Of a DNA stretch of 23,438 nt, positions 1 to 6,769 are shown one piece after another (position 1 is the stretch's first letter; every line of letters begins with the position of its first letter). The notes beneath the pieces were generated by a model. The model worked only from the letters and a program-made list of their open reading frames with translations, was not told the origin of the DNA and did not search any database. The position numbers and the translations under genes are program-made. The stretch is from JAAYJS01 sp964346185. GTDB lineage: Bacteria > Bacillota > Clostridia > Eubacteriales > Eubacteriaceae. The DNA lies in contig CAYFTR010000025.1 of the NCBI GenBank assembly GCA_964346185.1, forward strand, positions 1 to 23,438, in the 5' to 3' direction.

Positions 1-40
1 TTTCAAATTCAGTTCAAAGATAACTTTTCGGTGTTAACGT

Positions 41-193
41 CTACAATTTCAGGTGCCAAATCCTATCTTTTTTGGTGTATCTCAACAAATATATACAACC
101 TGCAGGGTTTTGTAAACGATTCGGATACCCGTCTGCCGTTTTGTAGAAACATTGTTTCTTTTTCAGCCAAAATCTGAAGTTTTCCTTAAACCC
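41..193 (-). other. possible decayed coding fragment
   Basis: Minus-strand frame of about 50 codons ending at TAG (41-43), open back to a TGA at 194-196, without a start codon. Its composition is protein-like (aromatic- and lysine-rich, containing FWLKKKQCFYKTADGYPNRL). The opposite strand is also open from the window edge to about 170, so this may be chance. I recognise no family. The rest of 1-286 shows nothing else except the hairpin at 250-278. Confidence 0.15.
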
Positions 194-249
194 TCAGGTT
201 ATTCGGGATTCTAAGTCTATTTCAAGCTTCGATTCTTATGATAGTTTCA

Positions 250-278
250 AGAGATTAAAAATCTCTCCTTTTTCTTTT
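250..278 (+). terminator. intrinsic terminator-like hairpin
   Basis: AGAGAT (250-255), loop TAAAA, ATCTCT (261-266), then the pyrimidine-rich tail CCTTTTTCTTTT. The stem is short and AT-rich, so termination would be weak. It would end a plus-strand transcript entering from the left of the window. Confidence 0.4.
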
Positions 279-286
279 CATTCCTA

Positions 287-334
287 ATATACAAAACAAG
301 AGTGCGAACAGGTTCGCACTCTTGTTTTGTATAT
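287..334. terminator. 23-bp perfect inverted repeat, bidirectional terminator
   Basis: The left arm 287-309 and the right arm 312-334 are exact reverse complements, separated by AG. The inner part is GC-rich (GTGCGAAC) and the outer part is A-rich on one arm and T-rich on the other (ACAAAACAAG / CTTGTTTTGT), so either strand gives a GC stem followed by U-rich sequence. It lies 14 bases past the stop of the minus-strand gene at 348-698. It can end that unit and also plus-strand transcripts from the left. Confidence 0.75.
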
Positions 335-347
335 GTGTTTTTTTAAT

Positions 348-698
348 CTACTTTTTAGTTGCAATCCATAAATTTTTGAGGATTTTTCCCAACACCATGG
401 CGATCAAAGCAATCAATCCGTAGGAGAAAGTATAAATATAGGCGGAGTCGTTAAGGTGTAAGACAATCACCGTCAGGAAAATAAATGCGGTGACAAAGGG
501 GTAAAGAAGATGAACACCATGACGATAACCATAGGTAAGGGCAATAAGTGCCGTCGCAAGGGGCAAGATAATCAGTAAAACAAATATGCCCGAGCCCGTA
601 TCCACAATAAAAAAAACCGATGCATGGTATATCAGTAATTGAACCAATACATAAAACAACATATCTATATTCGGTTTTACTTTAATTTTCTCCAACAT
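348..698 (-). CDS. small multi-pass membrane protein, unknown function
   Basis: A 116-residue protein that I do not recognise. It starts with a basic, soluble segment (MLEKIKVKPN) followed by about four hydrophobic segments: roughly residues 12-33, 37-54, 63-82 and 87-108. It ends in a lysine-rich tail (KILKNLWIATKK), so it is probably an integral membrane protein with cytosolic ends. No catalytic motif is visible. An AAAGG element lies about 11 bases before the ATG, a loose fit. It is the last gene of the minus-strand run that begins near 3465, is about 75 bases downstream of the YccF gene, and is closed by the long hairpin at 287-334. Start and reading frame are fairly sure; function is not. 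Confidence 0.7.
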   Translation of the reverse strand: MLEKIKVKPNIDMLFYVLVQLLIYHASVFFIVDTGSGIFVLLIILPLATALIALTYGYRHGVHLLYPFVTAFIFLTVIVLHLNDSAYIYTFSYGLIALIAMVLGKILKNLWIATKK

Positions 699-774
699 TC
701 CATTTGTCGCCTTTCATCTGTTTTTTCTTAACTACCAAAGGTTAAAAATTATATCCCGTCGAGCGAAACTTTTT

Positions 775-1146
775 TTACTCTGTACGACTCACAACACGGG
801 CACCGAAGGGCATCAAAGCCAATTTTGCCATTTTAAAGCATTGTAAACCGAAGGGTACGCCTACAATTGTCGCACATAATACAACACCGTTAAGTGCAAA
901 GGCCAGTGCCATTGCGAAACCGGAAACAATTAACCAAATCAAGTTAAAGAGCAGTGAAACCGGACCGCCGCCGTAATCGACACGTTTGCCGAAAGGACTG
1001 AAAGACAGCCGAGCCATTTTAAAGCATTGTTTACCCACCGGCAATCCGATAATGGTAACAGACCACAAAATGCCATTAAAGATCCAAGCCAACCCTTGCC
1101 AAAAACCGGCAAAGATAAACCAAAGTATATTTCCAAGTAAAGACAT
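775..1146 (-). CDS. yccF: YccF domain-containing inner membrane protein
   Basis: A 123-residue membrane protein made of two copies of the YccF domain (Pfam YccF family). Repeat 1 is about residues 3-54 and repeat 2 about 62-116. Each has a hydrophobic stretch ending in an NG dipeptide (FNGILW, LNGVVL), then a second helix with I[IV]G[LV]P[VF]G followed by QCFKMA and PFG. This internal duplication is typical of the family. The protein is expected to be a small integral membrane protein; the biochemical role of the family is not established. AAAGGA lies 7 bases before the ATG. An extended -10 promoter sits 59 bases upstream (1205-1213), so the gene can be transcribed on its own as well as by read-through from the LOG gene. 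Confidence 0.9.
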   Translation of the reverse strand: MSLLGNILWFIFAGFWQGLAWIFNGILWSVTIIGLPVGKQCFKMARLSFSPFGKRVDYGGGPVSLLFNLIWLIVSGFAMALAFALNGVVLCATIVGVPFGLQCFKMAKLALMPFGARVVSRTE

Positions 1147-1204
1147 TTTTTATCCTTTCATTGTGTTTTACTCATTTTAGTTAAACACTTGTTTTGGTGT
1201 CGTT

Positions 1205-1213
1205 ATTATAACA
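1205..1213 (-). promoter_or_regulatory. extended -10 promoter for the YccF gene
   Basis: The minus strand reads TGTTATAAT, a perfect extended -10 (TGnTATAAT). No good -35 is seen 16-18 bases upstream, which an extended -10 can tolerate. It is in the gap between the LOG gene and the YccF gene. Confidence 0.5.
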
Positions 1214-1275
1214 CGTCGGAATAAAGTTTGCTTGTCTTTAACAAAAACCACCTCGGTCTGTGCTGTTAATATCCG

Positions 1276-1842
1276 TTATCCGACGTATTTATTACCGACC
1301 CGATGTACAAAACTTTCTATTTTTAGGTACATCTCTTCCGGTGTTGCTACCCAAAGCAATAAGCCTCTGTCCAAATCCGGTGTAAAAGTCTCCGCTACCA
1401 TACGGTCCATCATCTCTAAAATCGGATCGTAATAACCGTCAATATTAAAAATTGCCATCGGTGCTTTGTGAATTCCCAATTGACTGGCGGACAGGGTGTC
1501 AAAAAATTCTTCAAGCGTACCGAAACCGCCGGGCAAAATGACAAAAGCATCGCTGATTTGCATCATTTTATTTTTACGCTCTTCCATGTTCTTCGTTTCA
1601 TAAAAACGGCTTAAACCCTTATGGGCAATTTCTTTATCTGTTAACAGCGTGGGCATAATGCCGATCACCTCGCCGCCCGCCGCCAGACAAGCGTCGGCAA
1701 CGGCCCCCATCATGCCGCCCTTGCTTCCGCCATATACCAGGACATCGCCTTTTTGTGCGATCGCTTTACCGATTTGTTGTGCCATTTGTTTAAACTTCGG
1801 GTTTTTTCCGGAGTTGGAACCGCAATAAACACAAATATTCAT
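1276..1842 (-). CDS. LOG-family (TIGR00730) nucleoside 5'-monophosphate phosphoribohydrolase
   Basis: A 188-residue Rossmann-fold protein of the LOG family, close in type to Bacillus YvdD. The family hydrolyses the N-glycosidic bond of (cytokinin) nucleoside 5'-monophosphates, giving free base and ribose 5-phosphate. In bacteria the natural substrate is often unknown. Seen here: N-terminal CVYCGSNSG, the nucleotide-binding loop YGGSKGGMMGAVADA (residues 37-51) and the signature PGGFGTLEE (104-112), which carries the catalytic glutamate. The arginine expected before it is in MEERKNKM (residues 86-93). Length matches the family. AAAGGG lies about 9 bases before the start. The gene is 61 bases downstream of the YczE-like gene on the same strand and is likely a soluble cytosolic enzyme in nucleotide salvage or housecleaning. 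Confidence 0.88.
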   Translation of the reverse strand: MNICVYCGSNSGKNPKFKQMAQQIGKAIAQKGDVLVYGGSKGGMMGAVADACLAAGGEVIGIMPTLLTDKEIAHKGLSRFYETKNMEERKNKMMQISDAFVILPGGFGTLEEFFDTLSASQLGIHKAPMAIFNIDGYYDPILEMMDRMVAETFTPDLDRGLLLWVATPEEMYLKIESFVHRVGNKYVG

Positions 1843-1903
1843 CCTATATTCCCTTTCTGTTGCCTTTTGATGTAGCTACTTGTTGTTTCTTCTATTAATC
1901 GGT

Positions 1904-2599
1904 CTACTCGTTTTCTTGTCCTTTAACGCATCCGCCACTGTTTTTTAGCTGTTCGAGGGTTTGTTGTAAGGTTTCGTGTTGAATTTTTTTCGGTTCAAAT
2001 CGAAAAACTTTAAAAACCCCTTGAAGAATAAATCCGATGGCAAAAGCGGAGATAACCGTCCCGATACCAACCAAACCGCCTAAAAAATAACCGATAACCG
2101 TCACCGATACCTCGATACCGCCTCGGCAAACACCTGCCGAAAAACCTGTTATTCTGGACAATGCAACCATTAAGCCGTCTCGAGGACCGGTTCCGAAACC
2201 CGTCGAAATATAAAGGTAGGTGGCATAGGAAATAATTGTCATACCGACAGCCATCATTCCCAGACCCGAAGTAAAGTTTGACGCCTGAGGGATGATTGTC
2301 ATTGCATTAAACATATCGATAAACACGCCGATAAAAATCATATTCAGTATGGTGCCGACCCCCATCGTTTCTCCGAGACGCATCGCCACCAGAATAATCA
2401 CCACCCCGACGATAATAGACACCAAACCGATGCTTAACCCGAACGTGTTGGCAACACCGGCGTGAAACACTTCCCACGGGGCATAGCCGATGTCGGCTTT
2501 TAGAGTAAGCGTGACACCCAGGCCGTAAAACACAAATGCAATCATCATTTTTGTCAAACGTATTCCGTAATTATTCATATTTGTTTTATTATCTCCCAT
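1904..2599 (-). CDS. YczE/YyaS/YitT-type integral membrane protein
   Basis: A 231-residue protein with five to six hydrophobic helices. The N-terminal pattern GLGVTLTLKADIGYAPWEVF, followed by a loop and GETMGVGTILNMIFIGVFID, is characteristic of the YczE-like group of the YitT superfamily. A second cluster, STGFGTGPRDGLMVAL, fits the same family. The molecular function of the group is not known; a transport role is often assumed. The start ATG immediately follows the stop codon of the glycosylase gene (zero gap), with AGGAA 5-6 bases upstream inside that gene. An alternative start at MNNYG, eight residues in, also has a purine-rich site upstream. The polar C-terminal tail (after about residue 200) is cytosolic by composition. 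Confidence 0.8.
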   Translation of the reverse strand: MGDNKTNMNNYGIRLTKMMIAFVFYGLGVTLTLKADIGYAPWEVFHAGVANTFGLSIGLVSIIVGVVIILVAMRLGETMGVGTILNMIFIGVFIDMFNAMTIIPQASNFTSGLGMMAVGMTIISYATYLYISTGFGTGPRDGLMVALSRITGFSAGVCRGGIEVSVTVIGYFLGGLVGIGTVISAFAIGFILQGVFKVFRFEPKKIQHETLQQTLEQLKNSGGCVKGQENE

Positions 2600-3154
2600 T
2601 TATTTCCTATTTAATTCTAACTGACCGTCTACGTAACGTCTTAAGGCCTTGATATCCTTTTCCTGTGCGTAGCCGATACCAACTCTGGTCATCCTTTCAA
2701 TTTTCGGACAATAACCGTCATCCAAAAAACTGACGGCATCGGTGTCTTGTAAGTGAACACCGTGATAACGGGTCGTAATACCCAAAGTTTTTGTTAACCG
2801 TCCGGGACCCGGTGCACCGTCGCAAGCTCTGATCAATACACCTTGGGGCTCCCCTTCGCTTCCCGTTACAATATTAAACAAGTGGTGAATACCGTAGCAT
2901 AGATAAACATAAAAGGTACCGGGCTTTTCATACAGCACGGCGGTTCGCTTTGTTTTGCCTTTAAAAGCATGACATGCCGTATCGTCGATACCGCCATAAG
3001 CCTCGGTTTCCGTAATGCGTAACCGGCGGGTCGTGCCGTCTATCCGATGGCACAGCCACTTGCCGACCAGGTTTTTTGCCACTTCATCCGCCGGACGGGC
3101 AAAAAATTGATCTGTAAGATGTTTTTCCTTTTTCGGAATGTTTTTATTTATCAA
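2600..3154 (-). CDS. mpg: 3-methyladenine DNA glycosylase (Aag/Mpg family)
   Basis: A 184-residue protein that removes alkylated purines such as 3-methyladenine and hypoxanthine from DNA in base excision repair. The family hallmark ITETEAYGGIDDTACHAF is at residues 47-64. By alignment with human AAG, Glu51 is the general base and Tyr53 the intercalating residue. KPGTFYVYLCYGIHHLFNIV (77-96) is the second conserved block and GVLIRACDG with GPGRLTKTLGI the third. Length is close to the usual 180-200 residues. The start codon is TTG, with AAGGA about 11 bases upstream, and it overlaps the end of the upstream small membrane gene by 11 bases, so translation is probably coupled. An AUG start is not available without losing the N-terminus. 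Confidence 0.9.
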   Translation of the reverse strand: MINKNIPKKEKHLTDQFFARPADEVAKNLVGKWLCHRIDGTTRRLRITETEAYGGIDDTACHAFKGKTKRTAVLYEKPGTFYVYLCYGIHHLFNIVTGSEGEPQGVLIRACDGAPGPGRLTKTLGITTRYHGVHLQDTDAVSFLDDGYCPKIERMTRVGIGYAQEKDIKALRRYVDGQLELNRK

Positions 3155-3465
3155 AAATATCTTTATCCTTTTTATTGCGGAAGCTATCCGTAATGCTTTT
3201 GATTATAACGAGCGGCATCGCCAATGCACCGACAGCAACGAAGACCATAATCGCCGACGAAAAAATATCCGCTTCCCGATAAGCAGGCCACCCGAAGACG
3301 AGTAAAACCACAACCGGTGCAATGTACAATAATGCAACAATTTCTAAAACAATTCCGAAGTGCTTGTTTCGTGAATTGCAAGAACCGTCCGTCACAAAAA
3401 CAACTTTGATTAAACGAACGATAACAAGGTAAAGAATTGCGAGAAGAAAAATTAAAAAAAAGCAT
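3144..3465 (-). pseudogene. three-helix small membrane protein, frame broken at a T8 run
   Basis: I do not recognise the family. From a GTG at 3395 there is an 83-residue frame with two membrane helices ending in NKKDKDIFDK. The same frame upstream of the GTG also encodes a perfect membrane helix (FFLIFLLAILYLVIVRLIKV) but has no start codon. The ATG at 3463-3465, with CGGAG 5 bases before it, is one frame off and enters a run of eight T (3454-3461). Removing one T joins ATG-CTT to the long frame and yields a 106-residue, three-helix protein. The break may be a sequencing error, a real mutation, or slippage or phase variation. If the GTG is a true start, an intact shorter protein is made instead. 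The gene overlaps mpg by 11 bases. Confidence 0.6.
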
Positions 3466-3607
3466 CGTAACTCCGATCATTTTTAAAGCTCAAAGCAACA
3501 CCCGCACCGTATCTACCCGTCTTTTAAGACTGTGCCGCCCGACGGCTCGTTTCATCTTTTCGCTGACAACAATGGCCGATGAGGCATCTTTTCGGAACAA
3601 TACGCTT

Positions 3608-4111
3608 TTACAACACCTGTTCCGCCGGAATAACGGCAACACCATTTTGTATAACAGCTTCGGACATTGCCTTAAAGCCGTTTCGACACCAAAAGGCTTC
3701 GGCATTTCGATTCTCCGCGGCAATACCCAAACGCACTTTTGTAAAGCCCATGGTCTTAAGTGCCTTTAAAACGTCACCGATAAGGCGAGAAGCCATACCT
3801 TGTCCCTGAAGATCTGTCGATAGCATAAAAAAGCCGATAAAGGCGGTTGATTGGTCGGGGTAACCGTCAATTAAATCGAGCACTGCCACCAAACGGTTCG
3901 CTTTAAAGAAACCCAGGTAATATTTATCTTCCTTTTGTTTACCGGGCGGCAACCGAAGCATTTCTTTTTTTAAACTGTCCGGTGCCAATTCTTTTTGCAG
4001 GTGTCGGTAGTAATCGGGGTTGCCTTTACACAAATTGTAGTAGGCCTGTGTGTCCCCTTCTTCCAAACGTCGAACATCGAAAACGGTTGAAAATTTTTTT
4101 ATATTAATCAT
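3608..4111 (-). CDS. GNAT-family N-acetyltransferase
   Basis: A 167-residue GCN5-related acyltransferase that would transfer acetyl from acetyl-CoA to an amine; the substrate is not predictable. The fold elements are in order: an N-terminal strand and helices to about residue 50, central strands (YYLGFFKANRLVAVLDLIDG, about 64-83, and TAFIGFFML), then motif A LQGQGMASRLIGDVL (101-115), which carries the Q/RxGxG/A pyrophosphate-binding loop. The C-terminal AENRNAEAFWCRNGFKAM is the typical motif B. The ending (AEQVL) is normal for the family, so it looks complete. The ribosome-binding site is weak (AGAGA). It lies between the frame-broken membrane gene and the tRNA-Gly terminator on the same strand. 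Confidence 0.85.
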   Translation of the reverse strand: MINIKKFSTVFDVRRLEEGDTQAYYNLCKGNPDYYRHLQKELAPDSLKKEMLRLPPGKQKEDKYYLGFFKANRLVAVLDLIDGYPDQSTAFIGFFMLSTDLQGQGMASRLIGDVLKALKTMGFTKVRLGIAAENRNAEAFWCRNGFKAMSEAVIQNGVAVIPAEQVL

Positions 4112-4158
4112 TGCTTATCTCTGCTTTCCTGTATAATATTTTTCATTTTGCTTCCATT

Positions 4159-4187
4159 AAAAAAGCGCCTATTGTCGCTTACAATAG
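4159..4187 (-). terminator. terminator of the tRNA-Gly transcript
   Basis: On the minus strand, CTATTGT (4187-4181), a 5-base loop, ACAATAG (4175-4169), then GCGC and six T (4164-4159). It lies just 3' of the tRNA, in the expected place and orientation. Confidence 0.65.
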
Positions 4188-4204
4188 CCACCTTTAACAT
4201 AACT

Positions 4205-4278
4205 TGGAGCGGGTGAAGGGAATCGAACCCTCGCGACCGGCTTGGGAAGCCGGGGCTCTACCACTGAGCTACACCCGC
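4205..4278 (-). tRNA. tRNA-Gly (anticodon CCC)
   Basis: A 74-base tRNA including an encoded CCA. The acceptor stem GCGGGTG/CACCCGC is perfect. The D arm contains AGCTCAGTGGTAGAGC, the anticodon arm is CCGGC-TTCCCAA-GCCGG with anticodon CCC, and the T arm contains GGTTCGATTCC. The discriminator base is T, then CCA (4207-4205). Anticodon CCC reads GGG glycine codons. It is a single gene, with its own promoter upstream and hairpin terminator downstream. Confidence 0.97.
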
Positions 4279-4289
4279 AGAACTATTTT

Positions 4290-4318
4290 ATTTTAACACT
4301 TTCCAGGTTTTGTTTCAA
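4290..4318 (-). promoter_or_regulatory. sigma-A promoter of the tRNA-Gly gene
   Basis: On the minus strand, TTGAAA (4318-4313), a 17-base spacer and TAAAAT (4295-4290), placed 11 bases before the mature tRNA 5' end. This is a good fit for a short-leader tRNA promoter. Confidence 0.7.
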
Positions 4319-4451
4319 GATTTCTGTTAAAGTGTGTCGGAAAGTTTCGGGCGTGTCACCGCCGCTTCTACGGATACACTCACCTGCCACAGTTCCAACC
4401 GCCCTTGTCACATTATCCCTAAACACTTATTTCCGTTGCTTGTGGGTAATG

Positions 4452-5363
4452 TCATATACCCAACCCTTCCTGTGCCTCTTTCGCTTTAATCAGACGGTAC
4501 AGCATATCGTTAACCGGTGTCGGATAACTATACTGTTTACCCAATTTTCGTACCACTCCGGCAAACATTTCAACTTCCGTTTTTCTTTTTGCTCGCATGT
4601 CTTGCAACATCGATGTTAAGCCTTTCGGGTTCAACTCTCTTAACACCGAATGCCAACGTTCCAAGTCCGCTGCTGTTAAGTTGACTTGTTCGTATCGGGA
4701 CAAATCGATGACTTCTTTCATAGCGGCATCCATCAAATGACCGATATGATCGATCCGTCGACAGTCGCCGTAGGGGGCGTTTAAAACGGCGGATACCTGA
4801 TTAACCCCGACATTAATCATAAACTTCCACCACATTTCTTTCATCATGTTTTCGGGGATACGGTAGGCAATTCCGTTGCGATCAAAAAATGCGGCTAAGG
4901 CGTTTACTCTTTGCCGATCTCCGCTTAAGCTGTTAAAGACAACAACACCACCGGCGGTTTGAATATCCCGTCCCTTTTTTACGGCGGAAATTTCAACGAT
5001 AAAAGAATGCAGCAATTTGTCGGATCCGTAAACCTCTCCTACCAAACTTTCCGAATCGATTCCGTTCATCAAGGAGATAATTGTCGTCTGTTCACCGATA
5101 AAGGGGGCCATAAACGGAATCACTTCCTTTAAATGATGATACTTGACGGATAATATAATAAGATCTAAAACCTCGGCATCGGCGGGTGTCATACCCTTAA
5201 AGGTGTAGTCTTTACCGTTGACGGCAATCCAATGTTGTTCTTCGTATTTTTGAATACGCTTTTCATCTCCTAAGATATAAACCGTATCCCTGCCGTTGTC
5301 CGCAATTTGTGATGCCAACAGCCCGCCGATGGCACCCATACCCATAATGCCGATTTTTTTCAT
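4452..5363 (-). CDS. panE: 2-dehydropantoate 2-reductase family protein (PanE/ApbA)
   Basis: A 303-residue NADPH-dependent ketopantoate reductase-like protein. The family reduces 2-dehydropantoate to pantoate for coenzyme A synthesis, though many paralogues act on other 2-keto acids. An N-terminal Rossmann domain has GMGAIGG (8-14) and ILSVKYHHL (about 70-78). The C-terminal helical domain starts near the EMWWKFMINVGVNQVSAV block (the Lys matching the catalytic lysine of PanE) and contains SMLQDMRAKRKTEVEMFAG, which supplies the conserved Ser/Asp/Glu substrate contacts. Length is typical. AGGAG lies 11 bases before ATG. No panB or panC is nearby, so the exact substrate is uncertain. Confidence 0.82.
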   Translation of the reverse strand: MKKIGIMGMGAIGGLLASQIADNGRDTVYILGDEKRIQKYEEQHWIAVNGKDYTFKGMTPADAEVLDLIILSVKYHHLKEVIPFMAPFIGEQTTIISLMNGIDSESLVGEVYGSDKLLHSFIVEISAVKKGRDIQTAGGVVVFNSLSGDRQRVNALAAFFDRNGIAYRIPENMMKEMWWKFMINVGVNQVSAVLNAPYGDCRRIDHIGHLMDAAMKEVIDLSRYEQVNLTAADLERWHSVLRELNPKGLTSMLQDMRAKRKTEVEMFAGVVRKLGKQYSYPTPVNDMLYRLIKAKEAQEGLGI

Positions 5364-5441
5364 TTTACTGTCACTCCTTTTACGATTCTTATGCTTATCA
5401 TAGCACGATAATGTCTCACAACCAAATCTGTCTAAAACGTT

Positions 5442-5894
5442 TTATTTTAATCGCTTTAAATCTTTGTTTTTCTTTACCTTATACCAAAGGATTGCCAGCG
5501 AATCAACCATAAAAATTGCCGTTGCAATCGCACCCGATATTAAAAGGGATTCCAATGCGTAATTTTGAAAGTCGGGATAATTACCGACAATCAAAGCGTA
5601 CACCGCTTTATAAACCGATGTTCCCGGAACAAAGGGATACAGAGCGGAGATAATAAACACGGTGGTCGGTGCCTTATGCACCCTGGAAAAGATATGGGAG
5701 AGTACCGCAATTGCCGAAGCACCTACAAAAGTAGAAGGGACAATGTGGTTGAACTTCAAAGCCAGCAGATAAATCCACCAACCGATACCACCCGTCAACG
5801 CCGCATAAGGCAACGCTTTTTTAGGGGCATCCAACACAATCGCAATCAATAAAACCGAGCAGGTTGCAATACAGGCTTGTATGAAAAATGTCAT
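5442..5894 (-). CDS. yjjB: ThrE-type exporter, small membrane subunit (YjjB-like)
   Basis: A 150-residue membrane protein equivalent to the C-terminal half of ThrE (Pfam ThrE_2). Start ATG at 5894 (MTFFIQACIATCSV) was chosen because it overlaps the stop of the partner gene as ATGA; the frame runs on upstream only as a shadow of the partner. About five hydrophobic helices are seen, with the family block ALYPFVPGTSVYKAVYALIV in the middle and a basic tail KVKKNKDLKRLK. E. coli YjjB is 157 residues. With YjjP it forms an exporter of the threonine/serine export family; the E. coli pair was implicated in succinate export, so the substrate here is open. It is complete and translationally coupled to yjjP. 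Confidence 0.85.
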   Translation of the reverse strand: MTFFIQACIATCSVLLIAIVLDAPKKALPYAALTGGIGWWIYLLALKFNHIVPSTFVGASAIAVLSHIFSRVHKAPTTVFIISALYPFVPGTSVYKAVYALIVGNYPDFQNYALESLLISGAIATAIFMVDSLAILWYKVKKNKDLKRLK

Positions 5895-6658
5895 CCCGCT
5901 ACCCCCTGTGCCAGTACCAACCCCGCACCGATACCCAGAGCGATAAACAGGGCAATCATCACGGATTCCAACAACTTGGCAAACCCCGAGGTGTAGTCTC
6001 CTCGAAAAATATCCCTGACACCGTTGGTTAAAGCCGTCCCCGGTACCAAGGGCATAATACAGGCAATAATCAGAATGTCGGTTTGAATTGCCAGCGAACT
6101 GTAATAACTGCTCACCGATAAGGCAAGGGCAACCGACAAGGCACACATAAAATCCCGCACAAGGGCATTGACTTTGTAACGTCTGCAAAAAACCAACATT
6201 ACACAAACAATCAAAGCGGCGGGTACGGTCCATATTAAATCGATAACCGTCCCGTCAAACAGTAAAACAATCGACAAAACAAATAAAAAAGTGGCCATAT
6301 CTTTGGTGTAGTTCCGATACTCGCTGTCTTTTAAATGACAGAGCGCGTCGTAAGCCGCCTCTACGGATAGCGTGCCGCTGCTTATTTTTCGTGAAATATC
6401 GTTAACCGCGGCAATGCGATACAAATTAATCGTTCTGTCTGTGATTCTTCTAATCAAGGTTACCGGTTCTTGATTGCCGACCTCCACCGAGGTATACAAA
6501 CCGGTCGTTAATGCGATGACATTACAATGCCGAAAGGTGCCTTGTCTTAAAATATGCCCGACGGTTTCTTCAACCCGATAGGCTTCCGCATTGCTCTTGA
6601 TCAGAATTTCTCCCGCAAGAACCGCGGTTCTTAAATACATTTTCTCTAATACTTCCAT
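5891..6658 (-). CDS. yjjP: ThrE-type exporter, large subunit (YjjP-like)
   Basis: A 255-residue protein matching the N-terminal half of ThrE (Pfam ThrE family), the same size as E. coli YjjP (256). The N-terminal soluble region of about 115 residues carries the conserved SNAEAYRVEETV (22-33) and TGLYTSVE segments. It is followed by about five membrane helices, with the family block PLVPGTALTNGVRDIFRGDY near residue 210. It should be inserted in the cytoplasmic membrane with YjjB as a two-gene amino-acid or organic-acid exporter. AAGGT lies 8 bases before ATG, and an extended -10 promoter lies just upstream (6678-6686). Its stop overlaps the yjjB start by 4 bases. Confidence 0.87.
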   Translation of the reverse strand: MEVLEKMYLRTAVLAGEILIKSNAEAYRVEETVGHILRQGTFRHCNVIALTTGLYTSVEVGNQEPVTLIRRITDRTINLYRIAAVNDISRKISSGTLSVEAAYDALCHLKDSEYRNYTKDMATFLFVLSIVLLFDGTVIDLIWTVPAALIVCVMLVFCRRYKVNALVRDFMCALSVALALSVSSYYSSLAIQTDILIIACIMPLVPGTALTNGVRDIFRGDYTSGFAKLLESVMIALFIALGIGAGLVLAQGVAG

Positions 6659-6677
6659 AATTATTACCTTTAAGTGG

Positions 6678-6686
6678 ATTTTAACA
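6678..6686 (-). promoter_or_regulatory. extended -10 promoter for yjjPB
   Basis: The minus strand reads TGTTAAAAT, an extended -10 with one difference from TATAAT, 20 bases before the yjjP start. No convincing -35 is present. Confidence 0.4.
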
Positions 6687-6734
6687 GTGTACCATGTTTT
6701 TGAGCGAATTGTGTCAATTTTAATCTTTCAAACT

Positions 6735-6740
6735 TATAAT
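6735..6740 (+). promoter_or_regulatory. -10 box for the M20 amidohydrolase gene
   Basis: Perfect TATAAT 30 bases before the ATG at 6770. The only -35-like element, TTGTGT, has a 20-base spacer, so promoter strength is uncertain. Confidence 0.4.
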
Positions 6741-6769
6741 TCTATAGAGAACAAAATGGGAGATTAAAA

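Noticed and set aside
4242..4619. Plus-strand 125-codon ORF
   Set aside because: It runs through the tRNA-Gly gene and the antisense of panE and has no ribosome-binding site.
5895..6233. Upstream extension of the yjjB frame
   Set aside because: It is an antiparallel-free shadow of yjjP in another frame, with Cys/Gly-rich sequence; the ATGA overlap start at 5894 gives the family length.
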